This document shows, piece by piece, positions 27,068 to 35,288 of a DNA stretch of 64,000 bases. The position numbers were made by a program, and so were the translations under genes. Numbering within the stretch: the stretch's first letter is position 1; every line of letters starts with the position of its first letter. Under the pieces are notes generated by a model. That model saw only the letters and a list, made by a program, of their open reading frames with translations, was not told where the DNA came from and did not search any database. This DNA comes from Sphingopyxis panaciterrulae (GTDB lineage: Bacteria; Pseudomonadota; Alphaproteobacteria; Sphingomonadales; Sphingomonadaceae), in NCBI RefSeq assembly GCF_014199295.1, contig NZ_JACIJH010000006.1:62001-126000 (forward strand). Reading direction: 5' to 3'.

Positions 27068-27663
27068 GCGCCATCGACGATCTGGAACGCGCGATCGAGG
27101 CGATGCTGTTCGCCAGCGACGAAGCGCTCGACGCGCGGCAGGTTGCGGCGCGGCTCGGCGACGAGATGACGCCCGGGGCGGTGCGCGCGATCATCGTGGC
27201 GATCGCAGAGCGCCATGCGGGCAGCGGCGTCGAACTGGTCGAGCGCGGCGGACACTGGCATTTCCAGACCCCCGCCGATCTCGCCCATCTGCTACGCCGC
27301 GAACGCGACGATCCGCGCAAGCTGTCGCGCGCGGCAGCGGAAGTGCTGGCGATCGTCGCCTATCACGAGCCGGTCAGCCGCGCCGAGATCGAGGCGATTC
27401 GCGGGGTCCAGACTTCGAAGGGCACGCTCGACGTGCTGATGGAGGCTGAATGGATCGCGCCCGCGGGACGGCGCGAGGTGCCGGGGCGCCCGCTGATCTA
27501 CAAGACCACCGACGCATTCCTGCAACATTTCGGCCTCACGAGCCGCAAGGACCTGCCGGGGATCGAGGATCTGCGCGCGGCGGGGCTGCTCGATCCGGTC
27601 GACCTCGCCTTCGAGACGGCGATGGGCGAGCTTGATCTGGTAAAGGATGGCGAAGACGCATAG
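27064..27663 (+). CDS. scpB: Segregation and condensation protein B
   Basis: A 199-residue protein with two winged-helix domains (about 5-85 and 90-165), the ScpB layout. Signature pieces: AIEAMLFASDEALDARQVA, VLAIVAYHEPVSRAEIEAIRG (about 95-115), LIYKTTDAFLQHFGL. As an ScpB dimer it stabilises the ScpA-SMC ring. It shares ATGA with scpA and precedes tatA by 84 bases. Confidence 0.95.
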   Translation: MSAIDDLERAIEAMLFASDEALDARQVAARLGDEMTPGAVRAIIVAIAERHAGSGVELVERGGHWHFQTPADLAHLLRRERDDPRKLSRAAAEVLAIVAYHEPVSRAEIEAIRGVQTSKGTLDVLMEAEWIAPAGRREVPGRPLIYKTTDAFLQHFGLTSRKDLPGIEDLRAAGLLDPVDLAFETAMGELDLVKDGEDA

Positions 27664-27747
27664 GGCGGGCCTTGAGGCCGTTTTCGGCGAAGCGCGCGTG
27701 CAATTGGAAACGGCCGCACCTATATGGGCGGCGCAAGGAGATTTTCG

Positions 27748-27981
27748 ATGGGTGGTTTGAGCATCTGGCACTGGCTCGTTTTCGGCGTGATCGTCCTGTT
27801 GCTGTTCGGCAAGGGACGCTTTTCCGATATGATGGGCGACGTCGCCAAGGGCATCAAGAGCTTCAAGAAGGGCATGGCGGAAGACGATGCGTCGCCGCCC
27901 GCGCCGCGGCATATCGAGGGACAGCGCACGCCCGATGCTGCGCCGTCGCCGACGCCGACCGCCGAGACGGATCGCCGCTGA
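27748..27981 (+). CDS. tatA: Twin-arginine translocase subunit TatA
   Basis: A 77-residue membrane protein with a single N-terminal helix (about 3-20, [18 protein letters not shown]), a Gly hinge and the amphipathic helix [13 protein letters not shown], the TatA/E hallmarks. TatA subunits oligomerise to open the folded-protein export pore. An earlier in-frame ATG exists, but AAGGAG lies directly before ATG 27748. Confidence 0.96.
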   Translation: MGGLSIWHWLVFGVIVLLLFGKGRFSDMMGDVAKGIKSFKKGMAEDDASPPAPRHIEGQRTPDAAPSPTPTAETDRR

Positions 27982-28013
27982 CCGATATCCGTCCGCGGGG
28001 GACTGGCTGAAGC

Positions 28014-28394
28014 ATGTTCGACGTCGCGCCCACCGAGCTGCTGCTCGTCATCGTGGTGGCCTTGGTCGTCATCGGTCCCAAGGACCTGCCCAAGGCGATG
28101 CGCTTCGTTGGCAAATGGGTCGGCAAGGCGCGCGGCATGGCGCGGCATTTTCGATCCGGGCTCGATACGATGATGCGCGAAGCCGAGCTGGAAGAGCTCG
28201 AAAAGCAGTGGCGTGAGCAGAATGAAGCGATCATGCGCGAATTTCCGCGCCTCGAGTCCGACGACAATCCGCCGATGATCCCCGCGACCGCGCCGCCGCC
28301 CGACGGGGCGGATGGAGAGAGCGAGAGCGAGGCCGGGGCCGCCGCGACGCCGGAGACGCACTCGGTGCCGCCGAAGGACGAACCGTTGCCATGA
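28014..28394 (+). CDS. tatB: Twin-arginine translocase subunit TatB
   Basis: A 126-residue protein with an N-terminal membrane helix (MFDVAPTELLLVIVVALVVI), the hinge GPKDLPKAMR and a charged amphipathic coil (about 45-80), then a Pro-rich acidic tail. TatB with TatC forms the signal-peptide receptor. It lies 32 bases after tatA and overlaps tatC by four. Confidence 0.95.
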   Translation: MFDVAPTELLLVIVVALVVIGPKDLPKAMRFVGKWVGKARGMARHFRSGLDTMMREAELEELEKQWREQNEAIMREFPRLESDDNPPMIPATAPPPDGADGESESEAGAAATPETHSVPPKDEPLP

Positions 28395-29203
28395 CCGCGG
28401 AAACGCCCGTGACGGCCGAGGACGACGACGGCTCCGGCGGCAAGATGCCGCTGCTCGACCATCTGATCGAATTGCGCTCACGCCTGCTGAAATCGCTGGT
28501 CGCGGTCGCGATTGCTTTTAGTGTCTGCCTCTATTTCGCTCGACCGATCTTCGGGATTCTGGTCCGGCCGCTGCTCGCGGCCGGGCAGGGCAAGCTCATT
28601 TATACCCAGCTTTTCGAGGCCTTTTTCGTCGAGATAAAGGTCGCGCTGTTCGCGGCGATGATGATCGCCTTTCCGGTGATCGCTAACCAACTCTGGAAAT
28701 TCGTCGCGCCCGGTCTGTACCGCAAGGAAAAGCGCGCGCTGCTGCCCTTCCTGTTCGCGACCCCGGTGCTGTTCACGATCGGCGCCTGCTTCGCCTATTT
28801 TGTGACCGTACCCCTGGCGTTGAAATTCCTGCTCGGTTACCAGGGCAATATCGGCGGGGTGACGCAGGAGGCGCTGCCGTCCGTCGGCAATTACCTCAGC
28901 TTCATCATGCAGTTCATCATGGCGTTCGGCATCGCCTTTCTGCTGCCGATTCTGCTGATGCTGATCGAGCGGTCGGGGCTGGTGACGCGCGAGCAACTCG
29001 TGTCGGCGCGCCGCTATATGATCGTCGCCGCCTTCGGCATCGCCGCTGTCGCGACGCCGCCCGACGTGCTCAGTCAGTTCCTGCTCGCGGTGCCGCTGAT
29101 CCTGCTCTACGAGCTGTCGCTCTTCGCGATCTGGTTCACCCAGCGCCGCCGCAACAAAACAGGCGCCGAAACGGCGCCTGTCGAGCCTCTCGAAGAGGCC
29201 TAG
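28391..29203 (+). CDS. tatC: Twin-arginine translocase subunit TatC
   Basis: A 270-residue inner-membrane protein with six helices. LLDHLIELRSRLLKSLVAVA and PLLAAGQGKLIYTQLFEAF (about 55-75), the KLIYTQLFEAFFVEIKVALF segment, and GLYRKEKRALLPFL (about 105-118) match the family. It is the core signal-peptide receptor of the Tat export machine, used for example by the SRRRMLALG protein in this window. Two perfect hairpins (29159-29181 and 29185-29199) lie inside its last codons; they may end or protect the tat transcript. Confidence 0.97.
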   Translation: MTAETPVTAEDDDGSGGKMPLLDHLIELRSRLLKSLVAVAIAFSVCLYFARPIFGILVRPLLAAGQGKLIYTQLFEAFFVEIKVALFAAMMIAFPVIANQLWKFVAPGLYRKEKRALLPFLFATPVLFTIGACFAYFVTVPLALKFLLGYQGNIGGVTQEALPSVGNYLSFIMQFIMAFGIAFLLPILLMLIERSGLVTREQLVSARRYMIVAAFGIAAVATPPDVLSQFLLAVPLILLYELSLFAIWFTQRRRNKTGAETAPVEPLEEA

Positions 29204-29223
29204 GGTAAGCGATCAGAACCGGG

Positions 29224-29352
29224 TCAATGGATGGCGTCGCTGCCAGCCTGACCGACCGACTCGATGTCGCGGCCTGCTCCCTTAACGGTATTGCAGGCAG
29301 CGACCAGAAAGCTTGCCATCAATGCCAGGATGATTGCGCGAAAACTCGTCAT
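29224..29352 (-). CDS. Entericidin A/B family lipoprotein
   Basis: A 42-residue lipoprotein, too short for most gene callers. The N-terminus MTSFRAIILALMASFLVAAC ends in an A-A-C lipobox with Cys20, followed by NTVKGAGRDIESVGQAGSDAIH. NT-x-KGxGxDI is the conserved core of entericidin (EcnA/EcnB), small membrane lipoproteins that in E. coli form an antidote/toxin pair linked to stationary-phase lysis. Only one copy is visible here, so no antidote partner is evident. It lies tail-to-tail with tatC, 20 bases apart, and reads away from mgtE. AAGGTG precedes the ATG. Confidence 0.85.
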   Translation of the reverse strand: MTSFRAIILALMASFLVAACNTVKGAGRDIESVGQAGSDAIH

Positions 29353-29512
29353 GGTTCTTCACCTTGTTATCATACCAGAGTGCAAAATGGCCCGGACCGC
29401 GTTCGAGGGGGGGGAGGGAAAGCGGCCCGGGCCAATGTTGCTGAGCAGCGCTGCGGGGGGGCGATGACCGCTGCTCGAAAGGGAAACGACCGAGTACGGC
29501 GATTGGTTCCCG

Positions 29513-29550
29513 AAAAAATCGCGTTGCTGAACTTTTTTTCGCGATTTTTT
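29513..29550. terminator. Bidirectional-looking terminator
   Basis: AAAAAATCGCG (29513-29523) and its inverse CGCGATTTTTT (29540-29550) form an A/T-flanked stem, so reading in either direction gives a GC-containing hairpin followed by a T-run. It lies 30 bases after the end of mgtE on the minus strand and is the best rho-independent candidate in the window. Confidence 0.7.
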
Positions 29551-29579
29551 TGAATCCCATGGAATCCAGGGGCTTGGTG

Positions 29580-31019
29580 TCAGAGGCTGGTGAGCCCGCT
29601 GGCCACCGCGAGGCCGAGGAAGGCGAGGAACCCCATGGAATCGGTCGTCATCGTCACGAAGATCGAACTGGCGACCGCGGGGTCCTGATCGAGCCGGTCG
29701 AGAAACAGCGGGATCGCGACTCCGGCAACCCCGGCGACGAAGATATTGACGATCATCGCCGCCGCAATGACGCCGCCGAGCCCCGGATTGGCGAACCACA
29801 GCGCGGTCGCGGTGCCGGCGATCAGTGCAATGGTGCCGCCGTTGAGCAGCGCGATCTTCATCTCGCGCCACACTGCGCGCCAACTGTTCGAATCGGTGAG
29901 CTGGTTCATCGCGAGCGCGCGGACGGTGACCGCAAGCGTCTGCGTCCCCGCATTGCCACCGACCCCGGCGACGATCGGCATCAGCGCGGCGAGCGCAACC
30001 ATATGCTCGATCGCGCCGCCGAAGATCGCCACGATGGTCGAGGCGACGAGCGCGGTGCCGAGATTGGCGATCAGCCAGCGCACCCGCGCACTGTAGGTTT
30101 CGCGGATCGGCTCGTTGATGTCACCGTCGCCGGCGCCCGACAGGCGCAGGATATCCTCGCCCGCCTCTTCCTGGATGACGTGAACGACATCGTCGACCGT
30201 AATCATGCCGACCAACCGCCCGGCCTTGTCGACCACCGCCGCCGAGATCAGCGCATATTTCTGAAAGCGCAGCGCGACCTCTTCCTGATCCATGTCGACC
30301 GGGATCAGCGTCTGTTCGCGCTTCATCACATCGCCGATCGCGATGTCGCGCGGGGTGCGCAATATCCAGCTGAGCTGACAGGTGCCGACCGGACGATGCA
30401 TCGGATCGACGATGAAGATTTCCCAGAAATCGGAGGTCAGGTCCTGATCTTCGCGCAGCCGGTCGATCACGTCGCCGACCGTGACATGCTCTGGCACCGC
30501 GACGAATTCGCGCTGCATCAGGCGACCGGCGCTCTCTTCGGGGAAGGAGAGGGCGTCCTCGATCGCGGCGCGATCCTCGGGCTCCATCGCCTGGAGGACG
30601 GCCTGCTGCTCGTCCGCCTCCATATCCTCGATGATCGCCACCGCGTCGTCGGTGTCGAGTTCGGACGCGATCTCGGCGACCTGCTCGGGCGCGAGCAGGT
30701 CGATGAGCTGCTCGCGCACATGCTCGTTCATCTCGGCGAGCACATCGGGCGACAGGAGATCGCCGAGCACCGAGGCGAAGAGCGGGCGGTCCTCGTCGGA
30801 CAGAAGTTCGAACAGGTCGGCGATGTCGGCGGGGTGCAGGCGGCCGACCCGCTCGCGCGCCGCTTCATGCTCGCCCGCTTCGGCGAGCGCGAGGACGTCG
30901 CTGACGAACTCGGGCCGTAGCCGGTCGTCCTCGTCGAGTTCGGTTTCGGATTCGCGAATGTCGCGATCGTCGAGGACGATTTCGTCGTCGGGAGGCAGGA
31001 AGTCTTCGCGTTTGTCCAT
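29580..31019 (-). CDS. mgtE: Magnesium transporter MgtE
   Basis: A 479-residue magnesium channel. An N-terminal superhelical MgtE_N domain rich in acidic residues (about 40-150, ADIADLFELLSDEDRPLF) is followed by two CBS domains (about 165-290, sensing cytosolic magnesium) and five membrane helices (about 315-479) with PIVAGVGGNAGTQTLAVTVR in the pore region. The acidic N-domain and CBS pair close the pore when Mg is high. Length fits the family (450-480). It is transcribed towards the entericidin gene and ends at a strong terminator. Confidence 0.95.
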   Translation of the reverse strand: MDKREDFLPPDDEIVLDDRDIRESETELDEDDRLRPEFVSDVLALAEAGEHEAARERVGRLHPADIADLFELLSDEDRPLFASVLGDLLSPDVLAEMNEHVREQLIDLLAPEQVAEIASELDTDDAVAIIEDMEADEQQAVLQAMEPEDRAAIEDALSFPEESAGRLMQREFVAVPEHVTVGDVIDRLREDQDLTSDFWEIFIVDPMHRPVGTCQLSWILRTPRDIAIGDVMKREQTLIPVDMDQEEVALRFQKYALISAAVVDKAGRLVGMITVDDVVHVIQEEAGEDILRLSGAGDGDINEPIRETYSARVRWLIANLGTALVASTIVAIFGGAIEHMVALAALMPIVAGVGGNAGTQTLAVTVRALAMNQLTDSNSWRAVWREMKIALLNGGTIALIAGTATALWFANPGLGGVIAAAMIVNIFVAGVAGVAIPLFLDRLDQDPAVASSIFVTMTTDSMGFLAFLGLAVASGLTSL

Positions 31020-31187
31020 CGCGCGGCCCTCCCTGACTTGCGGCCGGACGGCCTCGTGAACCGACCTTTCCCCTAGTCCCGGAGCCGCGCCTTGGCAACG
31101 CCGCCAGCGGCGGCGCGGGCAATTAATGCGTGGCTTTGCCGCCCGCGCCCGCTATGGCACCGCCAACCCAATGCTGAGGAGCCTTCC

Positions 31188-31637
31188 ATGTCCGAACAGA
31201 CCCTTACCCTGTCGCTGTCGACCGGCGACGTCGTCATCCGTCTGCGCCCCGATCTGGCGCCCAAACATGTCGAGCGAATCACCCAGCTCGCCAGCGAGGG
31301 CTTCTATGACGGCGTCGTCTTTCACCGCGTGATCCCCGGCTTCATGGCGCAGGGCGGCGACCCGACGGGCACCGGCATGGGCGGCAGCAAGCTTCCCGAC
31401 CTGCCGGCTGAGTTTAACAGCGAACCGCACGTCCGCGGCGTCTGCTCGATGGCGCGCGCGCAGAACCCGAACAGCGCGAACAGTCAGTTCTTCATCTGCT
31501 TCGAGGACGCGCGCTTCCTCGACAATCAGTACACCGTCTGGGGCGAGGTGATCGAAGGCATGGACAATGTCGACGCGCTGCCCAAGGGCGAGCCGCCGCG
31601 CGAGCCGGGCAAGATCGTGAAAGCGACGGTCGGCTGA
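31188..31637 (+). CDS. Cyclophilin-type peptidyl-prolyl isomerase (cytoplasmic)
   Basis: A 149-residue cyclophilin without signal peptide. The active-site FHRVIPGFMAQGGDPTGTG, the SQFFI segment and an F/W-containing YTVWGEVIEGMDNVD follow the PpiB pattern; the catalytic Arg sits in FHRVIPGF. It speeds prolyl cis-trans isomerisation in the cytoplasm. ATG 31188 has GAGGA upstream; the open frame begins earlier but lacks one. A palindromic repeat begins 11 bases after the stop. Confidence 0.93.
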   Translation: MSEQTLTLSLSTGDVVIRLRPDLAPKHVERITQLASEGFYDGVVFHRVIPGFMAQGGDPTGTGMGGSKLPDLPAEFNSEPHVRGVCSMARAQNPNSANSQFFICFEDARFLDNQYTVWGEVIEGMDNVDALPKGEPPREPGKIVKATVG

Positions 31638-31647
31638 GCCGGCAAGG

Positions 31648-31821
31648 CCTTCCCCCTTGATGGGGGAAGGATACGAAGCCTTGTCGCGAAGCGATTAGGC
31701 GCAGTTGGATGGGGGTGACGGTGCATCCTTCGGCCGTCGTTTCAGGCCGAGACTGCACCCCCACCGCTGCGACTAGGGCGCAAGCGTCCAAGTTTCGCTG
31801 CCTCCCCCATCAAGGGGGAGG
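31648..31821. repeat. Long repeat with two GC hairpins (family copy A)
   Basis: Hairpin CCTTCCCCC/GGGGGAAGG (31648-31670) and hairpin CCTCCCCC/GGGGGAGG (31801-31821) flank about 130 bases. The first 75 bases (31648-31722) reappear at 43468-43542 in the opposite orientation with two mismatches. Pieces such as GCAGTTGGATGGGG and GCTGCGACTAG recur near 35470. It fills the gap between two convergent genes. Confidence 0.85.
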
Positions 31822-31830
31822 TTCAGCATC

Positions 31831-32967
31831 TCAATCCCCCACAAACCCGTTCAGCCGTTCGCAGGCGGCGATCCAGTCTTCCTTGAACGCCTGCACGACC
31901 TGGCCGGCGCCTATCGCCTCGTTCATCAGCCCAACGCCCTGGCCGACCCAATAGGTCGCGAGGGCCTTGGCGCCTTCGTGGCCGCCTTCGGACAATTTAT
32001 CGACCTTGCGCAGCGCGGGTTCGCTGACCAGCGACTGGAGCGGCATCGGCAGGGGCCTGGGGGCGCCTTCGGCTTCCCACGCGTCGGTCCAGGGCGAGCG
32101 GAGTTGGCGCGAGGGCTTGCCGGTGCGGCTTTTCGAGCGCACCGTATCGCGCGCGCTGGCGGCGAGCATCTTGTCCTTGACCACCGGGTTGGTCTCGGCC
32201 TCGGCGGTGGTCAGCCAGACCGATCCGCACCAGGCGCCGTGCGCGCCCATCGCCATCGCGGCGGCCATCTGGCGCCCGGTGACGATTCCGCCCGCCGCGA
32301 GGATCGGCGTCGTGTCGCCGATCGCATCGAGCGCCGCTGCGACCTCTGGCACCAGCACCATGGTCGCGACCTCGCCGCAATGGCCGCCCGCTTCGCCGCC
32401 CGCGACGACGAGGATGTCGACCCCGGCGCGCACCTGCGCCAGCGCATGATCGCGCGTGCCGACCAGCGCCGCGACCGGCACATTGTGCCGTTTGCCGAGG
32501 TCGAGCATCAGTTGCGGCGGCACGCCGAGCGCGTTGGCGATCAGCCGGATCGGATGGCGGAAGGCGACCTCGAGCAGCTTCGCGGCGCCGTCCTCGCGCA
32601 TATTCTCGCCAAAGCTCTGGCGCGCCGCCATCCCTTCGTCGAGGCCGGCGGCGTCGACGCCGTGCCGGGCCAGCACGTCGGCGGCAAAGGCGCGGTGCGT
32701 CTCGGGGATTTCGGGCGTTCCGGCCGCCGGCGCCTCGCCCTTGCCAGCGAAGCTGTTGGGGACGATCAGGTCGACGCCATAGGGCTTGCCGCCGATATGC
32801 TCGTCGATCCACGCCAGTTCCTCCTCCAGCCGCTCGGGGGGCAGGGCGGCGGCGCCGAAGACGCCCATGCCGCCCGCCTTCGACACCGCGACCACGACGT
32901 CGCGGCAGTGCGAGAAGGCGAGCAGCGGGAATTCGATGTCGAGCAGGGTGCAGATGGGCGATTGCAT
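31831..32967 (-). CDS. Nitronate monooxygenase family protein
   Basis: A 378-residue FMN enzyme of the NMO/2-nitropropane dioxygenase class, a TIM barrel that oxidises alkyl nitronates; some members act on propionate-3-nitronate. Visible pieces: the N-terminal FPLLAFSHCRDVVVAVSKAGGMGVFG, the FMN-phosphate loop AGGEAGGHCGE (about 210-220), AAGGIVTGRQMAAAMAMGA (about 250-268) and WLTTAEAETNPVVKD. ATG 32967 has GGAGA six bases upstream; a longer in-frame start would run through the palindromic operator at 33021. It is divergent from nadC. Confidence 0.85.
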   Translation of the reverse strand: MQSPICTLLDIEFPLLAFSHCRDVVVAVSKAGGMGVFGAAALPPERLEEELAWIDEHIGGKPYGVDLIVPNSFAGKGEAPAAGTPEIPETHRAFAADVLARHGVDAAGLDEGMAARQSFGENMREDGAAKLLEVAFRHPIRLIANALGVPPQLMLDLGKRHNVPVAALVGTRDHALAQVRAGVDILVVAGGEAGGHCGEVATMVLVPEVAAALDAIGDTTPILAAGGIVTGRQMAAAMAMGAHGAWCGSVWLTTAEAETNPVVKDKMLAASARDTVRSKSRTGKPSRQLRSPWTDAWEAEGAPRPLPMPLQSLVSEPALRKVDKLSEGGHEGAKALATYWVGQGVGLMNEAIGAGQVVQAFKEDWIAACERLNGFVGD

Positions 32968-33020
32968 GACTGTCTCCGGAAGTTGGCGAAAGTGCCGCGG
33001 TGCGTGTATGTCGGCGACAG

Positions 33021-33036
33021 TTGACGTAAACGTCAA
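33021..33036 (-). promoter_or_regulatory. Perfect 16-bp palindrome, MerR/LiuR-like operator
   Basis: TTGACGT-AA-ACGTCAA is a perfect inverted repeat 54 bases before the nitronate monooxygenase start. On the minus strand its first half gives a -35-like TTGACG, and a weak CATACA follows about 20 bases on, the long spacing expected for MerR-activated promoters. The pattern resembles operators of LiuR-type MerR regulators of branched-chain and fatty acid use, from memory. Confidence 0.5.
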
Positions 33037-33072
33037 GTTGATTTGCCGCGGCCAGCCCTTATCGCGGGACTC

Positions 33073-33921
33073 ATGACCGATTTCGCGCTGCCCGGCTTCG
33101 ACCTCGACGCCTTCGTCCGCGCCACGTTGGCCGAGGATCTCGGCCGCGGTGGCGATATCACCTCGCTGGCGGTGATTCCCGCCGACGCTCGTTTCGAGGG
33201 CGTCATGGACAGCCGCGACGCGATCACCGTCGCCGGCCTTCCGATCGCCGAGCGCTTCTTTCGCGCACTCGATCCGGCGATGGAGATCGAAATACTGGTC
33301 GAGGAGGGCGCCGAAGTTGCCGCCGGGACCGACCTGATGCGCCTATCGGGCCATGCGCGCGCGATGCTGACCGCCGAGCGGTCGGCGCTGAACACGGTGC
33401 AGCACCTGTCGGGCATCGCGACGATGACGCGGCGCTATGTCGATGCACTCGCGGGCACTGGCGCGATCCTGCTCGACACGCGCAAGACGATTCCGGGCCT
33501 GCGGGTGCTGGAGAAATATGCGACGCGGATGGGCGGCGCGACCAATCACCGCATGGGGCTGTGGGACGCGGCGATGATCAAGGACAATCATGTCGCGGTC
33601 GCCGGATCGGTCGAAGAAGCGGTGCGGCGCGCGGTCGCGGCGGGGATCGCGGACATCATCGTCGAGGTCGACCGGGTCGATCAGGTCGCGCCCGCGCTCG
33701 GCTCCGGGGCGACGCACCTGCTGCTCGACAATATGGGGCCGGAGGAGCTGCGCGAATGCGTCGCCATCGTCGGGGGCAAGGTGCCGACCGAAGCCTCGGG
33801 CGGTGTGACGCTGGAGACGATCGGCGCAATCGGCGCGTCGGGAGTCACCTATGTTTCGGTCGGGCGGCTGACCCAATCGGCGCCGGCGGCCGATATCGGA
33901 CTCGATTTTGCGCTGGCCTGA
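33073..33921 (+). CDS. nadC: Nicotinate-nucleotide pyrophosphorylase (carboxylating)
   Basis: A 282-residue enzyme converting quinolinate plus PRPP to nicotinate mononucleotide, CO2 and PPi in de novo NAD synthesis. Motifs: ERSALNTVQHLSGIAT (about 106-121), DTRKTIPGLR (about 136-145), MGLWDAAMIKDNH (about 160-172) and the C-terminal SGGVTLETI...SGVTYVSVG, covering the quinolinate and PRPP sites. ATG 33073 gives the family's usual N-terminus. nadA and nadB are not nearby. The stop is 13 bases before a perfect repeat. Confidence 0.96.
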   Translation: MTDFALPGFDLDAFVRATLAEDLGRGGDITSLAVIPADARFEGVMDSRDAITVAGLPIAERFFRALDPAMEIEILVEEGAEVAAGTDLMRLSGHARAMLTAERSALNTVQHLSGIATMTRRYVDALAGTGAILLDTRKTIPGLRVLEKYATRMGGATNHRMGLWDAAMIKDNHVAVAGSVEEAVRRAVAAGIADIIVEVDRVDQVAPALGSGATHLLLDNMGPEELRECVAIVGGKVPTEASGGVTLETIGAIGASGVTYVSVGRLTQSAPAADIGLDFALA

Positions 33922-33934
33922 CAGGAATCGCGCC

Positions 33935-34010
33935 GTCGCCCCTGCGAAGGCAGGGGCCGCTATCGGTGCAGCGCAAGGCCGACAGCGGCCCCTGCCTTCG
34001 CAGGGGCGAC
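33935..34010. repeat. Perfect 27-bp inverted repeat between nadC and RNase T2 gene
   Basis: Arms at 33935-33961 and 33984-34010 are exact inverted copies; each arm also folds on itself (CCCCTGCGAAGGCAGGGG). The spacer is 22 bases. This is a two-hairpin REP pair ending 11 bases before the RNase T2 start codon. Confidence 0.9.
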
Positions 34011-34021
34011 GATGGGCAGGG

Positions 34022-34726
34022 ATGGGCGCCGTCCTGTTGATGCTCGCACCCGTCGCTGCCCAGGCGCAGGCACCCGCGTGCGAGGCGCCCGATCGCGTGC
34101 CGGTGCCGCGGGTCGAGAAGCCGCCCCGCGGCGAGCCGGCGCGCAGCCCGAAGATCGGCGGCTATCTGTTGGCCATGAGCTGGTCGCCGCAGCATTGCTC
34201 GCGCGTCCGCAATCCGAAGGCGGCGCGCGACCGATTCCAATGTTCGGGCGAGGCTGGTCGTTTCGGCTGGGTGCTGCACGGGCTGTGGCCCGAGGCGGAC
34301 GGTCCGGCCTATCCGCAATGGTGTCGCCCGGCGAAGATCGTGCCCGCGCCGGTGCTGCGGCGCCATATGTGCATGACGCCGTCGGCGCAGCTTCTGCAGC
34401 ATGAATGGGCGAAGCACGGCACCTGCATGAGCCCGCATCCCGCCGCCTATTTCCGCGCGGCGGAGATATTGTTCGGCGCGGTGCGCTTTCCCGACATGAC
34501 GGCGCTGGTGGCGAAGCGGCAGACGGCGGGATCGGTGCGCCGCGCCTTCGCCAGCGTGAACGAGGGCATCGCGCCCGAGATGATCGCGGTCGCGACCGAC
34601 CGGCAGGGCTGGCTCGACGAGGTGCGGCTGTGCCTGGGGCCGCGGATGCGGCCGCAGCGCTGCAAGCCGTTCCAGGCGGGAATCGCCGACCGGCGCGCCG
34701 TGAAGATTCGGCCGCCGGTGGGCTGA
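34022..34726 (+). CDS. Exported ribonuclease T2 family protein
   Basis: A 234-residue probably periplasmic endoribonuclease. A short hydrophobic N-terminus (MGAVLLMLAPVAAQAQA) looks like a signal peptide with an AQA cleavage site. The two conserved active-site segments are intact: HGLWP (86-90, His86) and HEWAKHGTC (127-135, with His127, Glu128, Lys131 and His132). Six or more cysteines could form disulfides. T2 RNases cut single-stranded RNA non-specifically, probably for nutrient scavenging. The start lies just after the REP pair, and no good ribosome site is seen, so translation may start elsewhere in the frame, which is open further upstream. Confidence 0.85.
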   Translation: MGAVLLMLAPVAAQAQAPACEAPDRVPVPRVEKPPRGEPARSPKIGGYLLAMSWSPQHCSRVRNPKAARDRFQCSGEAGRFGWVLHGLWPEADGPAYPQWCRPAKIVPAPVLRRHMCMTPSAQLLQHEWAKHGTCMSPHPAAYFRAAEILFGAVRFPDMTALVAKRQTAGSVRRAFASVNEGIAPEMIAVATDRQGWLDEVRLCLGPRMRPQRCKPFQAGIADRRAVKIRPPVG

Positions 34727-34869
34727 CGATAGCCCGTGGGTTCGTCCCGATCTCCCCTCTCGCAAGCGGGAGGGGAACCGGGGCTATAACCGTCCCGCGC
34801 GGGGACAGTCTGCGCGTTAAGGATCTTTTAACCTTACCGTGCCGTTAAGAAGTTCCTAGCTTCGGCGGC

Positions 34870-35109
34870 ATGACTGGATTCGACTCCGACGAGCGCGTCG
34901 ACATTCGCGGCCGGATACGCGCGCATGGCGCCCGCCAACTCGTGATCGCGCGGATGAGCGTGCCGGCCGACTGGCAGGGCGCGCTGCGCAGCGCGATCGC
35001 CGAACAGCGTCGCCCGCCGCAGCCCTTGTTGGCGAGCGGCAGCGACGTGCGGCTGTTCCTGGAGAGTTTCGCGATCTTCTTTACCGCGACGATGATGTTC
35101 CTGCTTTGA
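34870..35109 (+). CDS. Small hypothetical protein with C-terminal membrane segment
   Basis: A 79-residue protein. Residues 1-60 are hydrophilic with many Arg, and the last ~18 residues (ESFAIFFTATMMFLL) form a hydrophobic helix, a tail-anchored topology. No family is recognised. The upstream sequence has a short T-rich promoter-like stretch (GATCTTTTAACCTTACC) but only a weak ribosome site. Codon use resembles its neighbours. It could be a spurious frame, but an ATG-to-stop run with a terminal helix and no rival frame argues for a gene. Confidence 0.5.
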   Translation: MTGFDSDERVDIRGRIRAHGARQLVIARMSVPADWQGALRSAIAEQRRPPQPLLASGSDVRLFLESFAIFFTATMMFLL

Positions 35110-35288
35110 GGTCTGCGGAGCCGGGGCCGCACATTCCCTCCCCCTTGATGGGGAGGCAGCGAGACTTGCGGATTTATTCGCTAGGGGGTGTGGGGATTCC
35201 TCTTGAGGAATCCCGACCGGTGCTGAAAAAACCGTATAGGGCCGCCGAAACCTGAATCCCCACAACCCTTAGAGAGAGCGGCGTGCGT

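Noticed and set aside
31648..31821. CRISPR-like repeat-spacer pattern
   Set aside because: The repeats are palindromic, irregularly spaced and occur as single units; no cas genes.
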